From contig DAOWEW010000131.1 in the NCBI GenBank assembly GCA_030638305.1, forward strand, positions 1-9,729: a DNA stretch of 9,729 nucleotides, in the 5' to 3' direction. Both the position numbers and the translations under genes were made by a program. The notes beneath the pieces are model-generated. The model was not told the origin of the DNA and did not search any database. It worked only from the letters and a program-made list of their open reading frames with translations. Below are positions 1-6,873 of this stretch, piece by piece. Source of the stretch: Desulfobacteraceae bacterium. Its GTDB lineage: Bacteria; Desulfobacterota; Desulfobacteria; Desulfobacterales; ETH-SRB1. Every line of letters starts with the position of its first letter. Position 1 is the stretch's first letter.

Positions 1-1
1 A

Positions 2-1900
2 AGGACAGCGGATTCGAGAATATTTCAAAAGCTTTCAGTGCCGGATATAGTAGAAAAGATATTTACCGAAAAAGGGTTTTTAGATTACAAGCTCCTTCTT
101 AATGACAGCTATGATAAACGAGATTACTGCGTGCAGTACAGAGAAACCGATTTTAACTTTATTTCCCGGCTTCTGGAAGAAGAGGGGATATGTTACTTCT
201 TTGAACACGAAGAAAAAAAACATACACTGATTTTGGCCGATGCCTCTGACAAGTTCAAGCCATGTTCGAAACAGGAATCTGCACGATATCAGATCAGTGC
301 CGGCGGCTGGCTGGAAGAAGACGTGATAACCAGCCTGGAGAAAATGCAGGAGATCAGACCTGCCAAATATTCCATTAATGATTTTAATTTTGAGATACCA
401 GGCACTGATATGAAGGTGGATGTCTCCACCAAACAGATATTGGGTCCCGGAGAACGTGAGATATACGATTATCCCGGGCTTTACACAAAAAAAGCGCAAG
501 GAGAGCGTTTAACTACAATACGCATGGAGGAAGAAGAAGCAAAGATCACAACCATAACCGGTTCAAGTGATTGCAGGGCATTTACAAGCGGGTACCGGTT
601 TAATCTTTCGGATTATTATCGGGAAGATATGGACAAAAAAGATTACGTATTAACCCATATCGAACATGAAGTGCACGAGGTGTCGGATTATTCAGGAGCT
701 TCTATAAAGAGCATTGAGTCAGCATCGCCTTATATCAATCATTTTAAATGTATTCCTTATGATGTTCCATATCGTCCGTCGCGTGATACTGTAAAACCTG
801 TAGTGCGAGGCACTCAGACGGCTATCGTGGTCGGCCCTGCAGGTGAAGAGATTTATCCCGACGAGTATGGCCGGGTCAAGGTGCAGTTCCATTGGGACAG
901 AGAGGGAACAAATGATGAAAACAGCTCCTGCTGGATTCGTGTCAGCCAGGTATGGGCTGGTGCAGGATGGGGAGCCATGCATATACCCCGCATCGGCCAG
1001 GAGGTAATTGTAGATTTTCTTGAAGGAGATCCGGACAGGCCTATTATAACAGGTCGGGTATACCACGGTACAAACACACCGCCCTATTCTCTTCCTGATG
1101 AAAAAACAAAAAGCACTATAAAATCTGATTCTTCCCTTGGAGGCGGCGGGTCGAATGAGATCAGATTTGAAGATAAAAAGGGAGAAGAAGAGATATATCT
1201 GCATGGTCAGAAGGATTGGACTATTGCTATTGAGAATGATAAAAATCAAAGTGTGGGGCATGATGAGAGCCTTTCTGTTGGAAACAACCGCACCAAGACG
1301 GTAACCGTCGACCAGAGTGAATCCATTGGAGCAAACAAGAGCATCAGTGTCGGTACAAACCACACAGAATCCATTGGGGCAAACATGAGCCTCACAGTTG
1401 GAAGTAATAAGAGCGAAACTGTGAGTGTTGCTTCGGCCGAAACCGTCGGAGCTGCCAAGGCCCTTACCATCGGTGCTGCCTACCAAGTCTCTGTGGGGGC
1501 TGCAATGAATGAGACAGTGGGCGGTGCCAAGATGGAAGAAGTGGGTGCGTATAAGATGGAGGCGGTTGGGGGCAACAAGACTGAAAAGATTGGCAGCAAA
1601 AAGAAACTTTCAACGGGTGGAGACTTCTCAATTGCCGTTGGCAAAAATCTAGGCATTGCCGTAAAGGAAAAGGGATCAGCAAGTTTTTCAAAAGACCTTG
1701 ATATAGGAACAGAAAAAACTCTTACTATTAAGGCGAAAGAAAGTATTTTGATCCAGAGTGATAAAGATATCACCTTGAAGAGCGGTAAGGCCAAAATAAT
1801 CTTAAAGAAAGATGGAAAGATTGAGATTAAGGGTGACAAAGTTAACATAAAAGGTTCTGGCGATGTAAAGATTAAGGGATCAAAGGTTGGAATAAATTAA
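2..1900 (+). CDS. vgrG: VgrG, T6SS spike protein (5' end outside window)
   Basis: This is a type VI secretion spike protein. It trimerises into the needle tip on the Hcp tube and carries effectors into the target cell. The frame is open from base 2 with no upstream stop. The GTG at 38 lies inside the conserved 'DSRIFQ..SVPDI' stretch, so it is not the true start, and roughly 110 N-terminal residues are missing compared with typical VgrGs. Counting from the codon at 38, the gp27/GPD-like part ('YRETDFNFISRLLEEEGICYFFEH') comes first. The gp5-like OB fold follows at about 280-350 ('DEYGRVKVQFHWDREG', 'WIRVSQVWAGAGWGAMHIPRIGQEV', 'EGDPDRPIITGRVYH'). Next is the 'SNEIRFEDKKGEEEIYLH' segment, then a beta-helix tail of octapeptide repeats ending in Lys/Gly-rich strands. 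No effector domain is fused to the C-terminus, so cargo must bind non-covalently. The next gene starts 24 bases downstream. Confidence 0.96.
   Translation, partial: RTADSRIFQKLSVPDIVEKIFTEKGFLDYKLLLNDSYDKRDYCVQYRETDFNFISRLLEEEGICYFFEHEEKKHTLILADASDKFKPCSKQESARYQISAGGWLEEDVITSLEKMQEIRPAKYSINDFNFEIPGTDMKVDVSTKQILGPGEREIYDYPGLYTKKAQGERLTTIRMEEEEAKITTITGSSDCRAFTSGYRFNLSDYYREDMDKKDYVLTHIEHEVHEVSDYSGASIKSIESASPYINHFKCIPYDVPYRPSRDTVKPVVRGTQTAIVVGPAGEEIYPDEYGRVKVQFHWDREGTNDENSSCWIRVSQVWAGAGWGAMHIPRIGQEVIVDFLEGDPDRPIITGRVYHGTNTPPYSLPDEKTKSTIKSDSSLGGGGSNEIRFEDKKGEEEIYLHGQKDWTIAIENDKNQSVGHDESLSVGNNRTKTVTVDQSESIGANKSISVGTNHTESIGANMSLTVGSNKSETVSVASAETVGAAKALTIGAAYQVSVGAAMNETVGGAKMEEVGAYKMEAVGGNKTEKIGSKKKLSTGGDFSIAVGKNLGIAVKEKGSASFSKDLDIGTEKTLTIKAKESILIQSDKDITLKSGKAKIILKKDGKIEIKGDKVNIKGSGDVKIKGSKVGIN
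1241..1620 (+). repeat. Octapeptide beta-helix repeat region inside vgrG
   Basis: The spike tail consists of tandem degenerate octads of the form S-V/I-G-x-N/A-x-x-x, about sixteen of them. The first half is Asn-rich ('SIGANKSISVGTNHTE') and the second half Ala/Gly-rich ('TVGAAKALTIGAAYQV', 'EVGAYKMEAVGGNKTE'). At the DNA level, gaatccattggagcaaaca at 1319 recurs with one mismatch at 1367. The two copies are 48 bases, or two octads, apart, which suggests recent duplication. In VgrG structures such octads wind into the triple-stranded beta-helix of the spike, so their number sets needle length. Confidence 0.8.
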
Positions 1901-1924
1901 ACGTATTGCTTGTAACTCATCAAT

Positions 1925-2749
1925 ATGGACGTCAAAAATAATTCCCCATTCGAGTTTATCGGTTTGCCTAATTATGACAAGGAAGGGCGGGAGGTCTTTA
2001 CTAATATTGTAAAGGGGACTTTTTTATTTTCGGAAAACCAGTCATTGACAGTTGCAGAAAAACAAGTACCGATAACTATGGCTGATGAATACTGGGGAGA
2101 ACCAGGAGTTAGTCCGATCAAATATGAATCAGATCTGGCTGTATTAAAACCCGCAACGGATTTGATATTGCTTGGTTTCGCTTATCATTACAAAGGTAAG
2201 AAAATTAAAAAAGCAGATGTGAGTTTTGGAGTAGGATCAACAAGAAAGAAAGCAACCGTAAAAAGCTATCAACCAGCAGACCGCTTACCTTTGTATCTCC
2301 TGGAAAATATTGGCCTCAAAAAAAGTTTTTTTAAATCCAAAAACCCGAATGGATTTGGTTTTTATCCCAAACAATACAAACCAAGGGTTCAATATGCAGG
2401 GACGTATGATGATCGTTGGCGAAAGGAACGCTGCCCTTTTTTACCGAAAGATTTCGATTACCGTTTTTTTCAGGCAGCTTATCCTGAACTTATAACGCCA
2501 AAGCATTTAAAAGGAAATGAAAGAATCTTCGCAGAAAATGTATCACCTGATGGCCCTATTGAATTTAATCTTCCTGGGATTAATATAAGGTTGAAGACAA
2601 TTTTTGAACAAAAGCTGATTGAAGAAAATGCGATGTTAGATACAGTCATACTGGAGCCTGAAGAAAATCAGATCTTATTAGTATGGAGACAGATGATTCC
2701 ATGTCAGGGTATGACAATGGAGATTCGTGGCTTTGAAATCAACATGTAA
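1925..2749 (+). CDS. DUF2169 domain protein, T6SS effector/PAAR adaptor family
   Basis: This 274-residue protein resembles the DUF2169 family. The opening 'NNSPFEFIGLPNYDKEGREVFTNIVKGTF' matches the family's N-terminal strand pattern (polar xN-x-x-PF, then K/R-D/E-G-R-E, then VVKGTF). Other typical elements are a 'DEYWGEPGVSPIKYESDLAVLKPATDLIL' segment, a 'YDDRW...RCPFLPKDFDYRFFQAAYPEL' segment with the conserved Trp and Pro-Phe-Leu-Pro, and a late 'DGPIEFNLPG' strand. Family members sit beside VgrG and PAAR genes and are thought to help load tip proteins and effectors. I see no signal peptide or membrane segment, so it should act in the cytoplasm. The gap after vgrG is 24 bases and there is no clear Shine-Dalgarno sequence, so translation may depend on coupling. 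Family membership is well supported; the adaptor role comes from family knowledge and context. Confidence 0.88.
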   Translation: MDVKNNSPFEFIGLPNYDKEGREVFTNIVKGTFLFSENQSLTVAEKQVPITMADEYWGEPGVSPIKYESDLAVLKPATDLILLGFAYHYKGKKIKKADVSFGVGSTRKKATVKSYQPADRLPLYLLENIGLKKSFFKSKNPNGFGFYPKQYKPRVQYAGTYDDRWRKERCPFLPKDFDYRFFQAAYPELITPKHLKGNERIFAENVSPDGPIEFNLPGINIRLKTIFEQKLIEENAMLDTVILEPEENQILLVWRQMIPCQGMTMEIRGFEINM

Positions 2750-2777
2750 AGGCATTTTTATCAAAAGTCATATTAAA

Positions 2778-3878
2778 ATGGATTTAAACAATCAAAATAG
2801 CCGGATTAATGAAAGGGTGGTTATTACTGGGGTCGGCATGGTAACGCCAGTCGGACATGATAGCATAATGGCTCCAGCCTCCATTAATGCAGGCATATCC
2901 AGGTTTAATGAAATTCCGGATTTTGTAACGAAAAAAGGCGCGGCATCTGTTGGGAGCTTTGCGTATGGAATAACCGATGATAGAAGCGGAAGTGACCGTT
3001 TACTTTCCATGGCTATTCCTGCGGCACAGGAAGCTCTGTTCATGGCAGAAGAGTTTTATGATGACTTGAATATCCCGGAAGGCGTCCTTTTCCTTTCCTT
3101 GAGCCCCAAAGAAAGGCCCACCTATGAAGAGTTTGATCAGGATGATACAAGAGATTTGCTTGAATTAGCTGAAATCGAAGCGATCTCATCTGTAGAAATA
3201 ATCAAAGAAGGTCATTCAGGAGGAGTGATAGCATTATCAAAATCCATATTTCTCTTGAGACAAAAAAAAGCAAAAGTTTGTATAGTCGGAGGTGTTGATT
3301 CTCTGGTTGAATATCCAACATTGGCCTGGCTGGAGGAAAATAGAAGACTTAAAACCGATGACAGGTCACACGGTTTTATTCCAGGAGAGAGCGCAGCTTT
3401 TTTAGTTTTGGAACTGGAATCAACAGCTATGCAAAGAGGGGCGCCCATATTAGCACAGATTATAAATACCGGTTATGCAATAGAAGAAGCAAACATGTTT
3501 TCGGACAAGCCTTTATATGGTCTCGGTCTGCCTGAATCTATAAATACAACTCTGATAAATTCTAATCTGTCATCCGATCAAATCAATGGAATGATCTGCG
3601 ACCTTAATGGCGAGTATTATCGCATGAAGGAATGGAGTCTGGCTCAAAGTCGAATATTTGATGGCTCAACTCCTGTCCCCCAATTATGGCATCCTGCTGA
3701 ATACATCGGTGATGTCGGAGCTTCTTCTGTAATTGTATTCACAGCATTAGCTGTTGCCGGAATAAATAATGACTATTTTTGTGGAGAAAAACTGCTTGTA
3801 TGGAGCTCTTCAGATATGGGCGGAAGAGGGAGTGTGATATTGACTTCTTATTCAGGAAATGGAGCAGGCCCATCATGA
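2778..3878 (+). CDS. Ketoacyl-synthase-fold protein of T6SS cluster, predicted catalytically dead
   Basis: This 366-residue thiolase-fold protein has a beta-ketoacyl-ACP synthase signature: 'ERVVITGVGMVTPVGHDS' near residue 12, 'KAKVCIVGGVDSLVEYPT' near 165, and 'HGFIPGESAAFLVLE' near 198. The catalytic positions are not conserved. The nucleophile region (normally A-C-x-T-G) reads E-G-H-S-G around 144-148. The first His motif (N-A-H-G-T) reads D-L-N-G-E around 275-279. The second (G-H) reads G-D at 311-312. It is therefore unlikely to condense acyl chains, and a scaffold or adaptor role is more plausible. I chose the ATG at 2778. A GTG at 2727 would overlap DUF2169 and add 17 residues that do not belong to the fold, although a GGAGA precedes it. 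The stop overlaps the next start as ATGA, implying translational coupling. Confidence 0.85.
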   Translation: MDLNNQNSRINERVVITGVGMVTPVGHDSIMAPASINAGISRFNEIPDFVTKKGAASVGSFAYGITDDRSGSDRLLSMAIPAAQEALFMAEEFYDDLNIPEGVLFLSLSPKERPTYEEFDQDDTRDLLELAEIEAISSVEIIKEGHSGGVIALSKSIFLLRQKKAKVCIVGGVDSLVEYPTLAWLEENRRLKTDDRSHGFIPGESAAFLVLELESTAMQRGAPILAQIINTGYAIEEANMFSDKPLYGLGLPESINTTLINSNLSSDQINGMICDLNGEYYRMKEWSLAQSRIFDGSTPVPQLWHPAEYIGDVGASSVIVFTALAVAGINNDYFCGEKLLVWSSSDMGGRGSVILTSYSGNGAGPS

Positions 3879-5173
3879 TACGGGAGTATATGCGGCCAGC
3901 CCCCCTTATGGATATTTTGGAGGAGCATATGGAGGAAGCGGCATTCATGTATGAGAGCCGCTTACGATCTTTTGTTGACCCCGAGCTTTCATGGGAAGAC
4001 CTGATAGACTATGAACATAGAATGTTACCCCATCTTTACGCTCTTGCTTTGGGCGGCTTTGATTCAGCAAAGTTTTTAAAAGACAAGTTAACACTAGATG
4101 AGGATGAAGAACCGGGTGAAACCTTTGTTGCATCTTATGTTTATACAACACTTACATTAATTGAGCCAATGCAATGGCTGATCAATGCTCTGGGGCAAAA
4201 GCCCCCACATTTTAAAGCCATTGTTGACGGGCTGAAATATTCCAAAAGTAAGGAGCTTGATGGTTGGCTGGAATATTTCATCGAGCATGAAAACCCGGTG
4301 GTCCGTTCAGTAGGCGCAGAAGTTATTGGTTATCGTGGTTTGCATAGTTCGAAAAATAAAATAATGCAATTACAGAATGACCCTGATCCTTATGTGTCGA
4401 TAGCCGCAAATTATTCTCTGTTCAATATGAGTGTTATACCTGACAAATATAAACTTGAAACATATTTGGATGAAAATGATCCTTCTGTTGTTTTAAAAGC
4501 AATCGAGTTGCTACTGCGGTTGGGAGACAGCGAAATCATCAAAACTTGTCGAGAGAAATGTGCATCTTCAGAGCTTGAGATTAATCAGAAACTGATATTC
4601 TATCTTGCCATTGCCGGGGACATAAACGATGTTGAGATAATTAATGATCTAATTCAACGACAACCAGCGATCAAAAAAGAGTGTATGTTGGCTTTAGGAA
4701 TGACGGGTCATGCTGGTTCATTGGATTTGCTGACTGACCAATTAGCTAACATTGATGATTGGGATACATATACTGCTGCATTTCAAGGCCTTCGATTTAT
4801 AACTGGAATGGATTTTATACCGCAGTTTGATCCTGATGAAGCTGAACCTAAGGAGATTACTGAATATAAAACTATTTGGAGTAAATGGCTTGATAAAAAT
4901 CAAAATAATTTTTCAGAAGGGTTTAAATGGCGAAGAGGAGAAAAAGTGTCTCCTGATGTTTTATATAAGGACTTGAATTGGATTGGAAATCCTTGCCGGG
5001 ATATGACATATTTTGAAATGGTATTGCGTTACGATTGTCCGGAGATTTTTCAATATGATCATTTTTATGAAGTTCAATATAGTCAGCTTAAGAATCTAAA
5101 AAATTGGGCAAACAAGAAAAGCACTATGTTTCAACCTGGTTTGTTATATTATAAAGGGAAACCAGTTAATTAG
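3875..5173 (+). CDS. TIGR02270-like HEAT-repeat T6SS accessory protein
   Basis: This 432-residue, mostly helical protein resembles the TIGR02270 family found in T6SS gene clusters. The N-terminus 'LMDILEEHMEEAAFMYESR' with a following 'DLIDYEHRMLPHLYAL' matches the family's opening helices. Roughly residues 125-310 contain HEAT-like pairs, for example 'ENPVVRSVGAEVIGYRG', 'DPDPYVSIAANYSLF', 'NDPSVVLKAIELLLRLGD' and 'KKECMLALGMTGHAGSLDLL'. These are followed by 'AAFQGLRFITGMDF' and a C-terminal segment ending 'FQPGLLYYKGKPVN'. HEAT solenoids usually bind proteins, so a role in assembling or loading the spike complex is inferred. The ATG at 3875 overlaps the previous stop by four bases (ATGA) and lies about 10 bases after a GGAG. 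A reading extended upstream to 3779 would only add frame-shadow sequence of the ketoacyl-synthase gene. Confidence 0.85.
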   Translation: MIREYMRPAPLMDILEEHMEEAAFMYESRLRSFVDPELSWEDLIDYEHRMLPHLYALALGGFDSAKFLKDKLTLDEDEEPGETFVASYVYTTLTLIEPMQWLINALGQKPPHFKAIVDGLKYSKSKELDGWLEYFIEHENPVVRSVGAEVIGYRGLHSSKNKIMQLQNDPDPYVSIAANYSLFNMSVIPDKYKLETYLDENDPSVVLKAIELLLRLGDSEIIKTCREKCASSELEINQKLIFYLAIAGDINDVEIINDLIQRQPAIKKECMLALGMTGHAGSLDLLTDQLANIDDWDTYTAAFQGLRFITGMDFIPQFDPDEAEPKEITEYKTIWSKWLDKNQNNFSEGFKWRRGEKVSPDVLYKDLNWIGNPCRDMTYFEMVLRYDCPEIFQYDHFYEVQYSQLKNLKNWANKKSTMFQPGLLYYKGKPVN

Positions 5174-5188
5174 GCGGAGAAATTTCTA

Positions 5189-5677
5189 ATGGGTGTAACC
5201 GTTAATGTGAATATGCGATCAGTGGTTCACAAAAGCAGTTCAGGCATTGCCAGTGCTTTTCCCGATGTTTGTAAAACACCGGCGCCACCTTCTCCGAGTC
5301 CAATTCCAATACCCTACCCTAACATTTCTAAATCGTCGGATACATCAAAGGGAAGCAAGAAAGTCAAGATGGATGGAAATCCGATTATGCTTAAGGATTC
5401 TGAGTTTAGCATGAGCACAGGAGACGAAGCAGGCTCAGCAGGGGGAAATATGGTTACTAATAAAACTAAAGGCCCGGCTGCTTTTATGATGTATTCATTT
5501 GACGTTAAGGTTGAAGGAAAAAATGTACCCCGTCAACTCGATATAATGATGCACAACAAGAGTGCTATCAGCGGTACACCCCCTTTTCCTTGCATGCAGC
5601 CGGGTGGAATGGCGCCTTTGATAACTAAGGAAAAGGAAAAGAAGGGGGATATCATCAAGATCGAATGGATTGATTGA
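5189..5677 (+). CDS. DUF4150 PAAR-like spike-tip protein, stand-alone
   Basis: This 162-residue protein carries the PAAR-like DUF4150 domain over most of its length. The diagnostic features are 'FPDVCKTPAPP' then 'PIPYPNISKSSDT' (residues 24-52), 'GSKKVKMDGNPIMLKDSEFSMSTGDEAGS' (55-83), 'VEGKNVPRQLDIMMHN' (108-123) and the late 'CMQPGG'. Such proteins cap the VgrG trimer and sharpen the needle. Many family members continue into a C-terminal toxin; this one stops shortly after the domain with a Lys-rich end ('KEKEKKGDIIKIEWID'), so its toxin appears to be the separate gene 14 bases downstream. GGAG at 5176-5179 precedes the ATG by nine bases. The gap from the preceding stop is 15 bases, consistent with one transcript. 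Confidence 0.9.
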   Translation: MGVTVNVNMRSVVHKSSSGIASAFPDVCKTPAPPSPSPIPIPYPNISKSSDTSKGSKKVKMDGNPIMLKDSEFSMSTGDEAGSAGGNMVTNKTKGPAAFMMYSFDVKVEGKNVPRQLDIMMHNKSAISGTPPFPCMQPGGMAPLITKEKEKKGDIIKIEWID

Positions 5678-5681
5678 ATTG

Positions 5682-5688
5682 AGGAGGA
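5682..5688 (+). promoter_or_regulatory. Strong Shine-Dalgarno of the metallopeptidase gene
   Basis: AGGAGGA lies three bases before the ATG at 5692 and just after the stop of the DUF4150 gene. It is the strongest ribosome-binding match in the T6SS block. It fixes the start of the peptidase and implies that the gene is translated independently of its upstream neighbour. Confidence 0.7.
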
Positions 5689-5691
5689 TGA

Positions 5692-6822
5692 ATGCCACGC
5701 TGTGGGAATAAAGCTGAGTTCGAGTATGAAGTCTCTTTCGAACTTCTTGACACACTTGCCAATGTGACCGTGGAGCGAAAGGGTCGAGATACGCTAACGG
5801 CAGCCTGTACCGTGGAACTAAAGGAGACCAAGACCATTCTCAAGTGGCCCGACCAAGAAAAGGAAAATGGTGAGTACTACGGTGGCTGCAAGGTCGATTG
5901 GAAGGGCCTTGATAAGGAAAATTTCAAATCAAAGTTCAATCACCAGAAATTCCAAGTCCGAATTGCGACCGGAGAGAAATCAAAGAACTCAGGAAAAAGG
6001 GTCGATATCAAACCTTATGCAGACAAAGGACCGCAGAAGAAGAAGGTAGGTTTTCCGATTGATGTTCGTGTTGCCACTCAAAATCCGGCGCTGTTCGACG
6101 CCAAGGGAGATCTCATCAGCAAGGTGTATCCCAAGGGGGAGTCCTGGATCCAGTATAATGTGGGGCGCTTTTGGATCCAGTTCAAAGATGGTGAGTTCAT
6201 CATCACAGTGAAGGTGCAGCTGAACTCGGCGGATTCCTCTAAGCCTATCACGAGCGCGGTTTGGAATCATTTTAAGAAGAAGGTCGAGACTTTTTGGAAT
6301 GACCCTGGACATGGCTTTCGACAGTGGGTCTTCCACCGGACGGGATGTGTGCGGAAGGAATTTTGCGACTGTACAGTTCTTTATCGGGGTAAGAAGCAAA
6401 AAGGCGATGAAATGATTCGGGGTGGCTGCTGCAAGTTTCCGGTGAGGGTTGTCGTTGAAGAGGGGGGCGACAATCCGGTTAATATCAGTTTCTTGACGCA
6501 GGTTGAGATTGAAAATTATGCCGTGCATGGCCAGCAGGTACCCGGCTATTCGTTCAATTCCATGGAGATGTCCTATCCCGAGGACCAAGCCAACAGTTAC
6601 GCACACGAGGTCGGCCACATGATGGGGCTTCCAGACGAGTATCCACCTGAGGTGGGCGGGACGGTTGATGCCCAGCAGAAGACTTTTCCCATCACAAAGG
6701 ACAGTATCATGGGCACTTCCATGCAGAAGGCCTACGAGAGGCACCTGAGTCAGAAGGATCTATTTGTAGATTTCGCTAACTCAATCACAGGAGTGAAAAT
6801 TATCAAGAAGAAGAAGGACTAA
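5692..6822 (+). CDS. Putative T6SS zinc metallopeptidase effector
   Basis: This 376-residue protein has a metzincin-like zinc motif, H305-E306-x-x-H309-x-x-G312-L-P-D315-E-Y: two His ligands, a Glu general base and a probable third ligand at Asp315. A Met-turn-like 'SIMGTS' follows at 338-343. Residues 1-180 look beta-rich and match no family I recognise ('SFELLDTLANVTVERKG', 'ESWIQYNVGRFWIQFKDGEF'). A helix at about 186-203 ('ITSAVWNHFKKKVETFW') introduces the catalytic part. Five cysteines (219, 225, 227, 246, 247) cluster before the active site and could form disulfides or a second metal site. There is no signal peptide or membrane segment, which fits delivery by the T6SS rather than Sec export. 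It directly follows the PAAR-like tip gene, the usual payload position. Its substrate is unknown. It could instead be a protease processing another secreted protein, but the toxin reading is favoured. Confidence 0.78.
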   Translation: MPRCGNKAEFEYEVSFELLDTLANVTVERKGRDTLTAACTVELKETKTILKWPDQEKENGEYYGGCKVDWKGLDKENFKSKFNHQKFQVRIATGEKSKNSGKRVDIKPYADKGPQKKKVGFPIDVRVATQNPALFDAKGDLISKVYPKGESWIQYNVGRFWIQFKDGEFIITVKVQLNSADSSKPITSAVWNHFKKKVETFWNDPGHGFRQWVFHRTGCVRKEFCDCTVLYRGKKQKGDEMIRGGCCKFPVRVVVEEGGDNPVNISFLTQVEIENYAVHGQQVPGYSFNSMEMSYPEDQANSYAHEVGHMMGLPDEYPPEVGGTVDAQQKTFPITKDSIMGTSMQKAYERHLSQKDLFVDFANSITGVKIIKKKKD

Positions 6823-6873
6823 AAGAGTACTTATCCATAACAGTTAAGGCAATATTTCGCGCTGGGGTTATTT

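Noticed and set aside
719..1486. Minus-strand open frame (255 codons) opposite vgrG
   Set aside because: It is a shadow of the low-stop-frequency repeat and OB-fold region of vgrG; the translation is Cys- and Ser-rich without domain features.
1241..1620. CRISPR-like or satellite tandem repeat
   Set aside because: The periodicity is 24 bases, in frame and degenerate, and encodes beta-helix octads of the VgrG spike.
2727..2777. GTG start that would extend the ketoacyl-synthase-like protein by 17 residues
   Set aside because: It overlaps the DUF2169 gene, and the fold begins around residue 12 of the shorter form. A GGAGA before the GTG leaves some doubt.
3779..3874. Upstream extension of the HEAT-repeat gene
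   Set aside because: It would overlap about 100 bases of the ketoacyl-synthase-like gene, adds Arg/Cys-rich shadow sequence, and the ATGA junction at 3875 with the family-like N-terminus is far better.
5989..6744. Long minus-strand open frame (251 codons) opposite the metallopeptidase
   Set aside because: It lies wholly antisense to a gene with a clear zinc motif and strong ribosome-binding site, and its translation has no recognisable domain.
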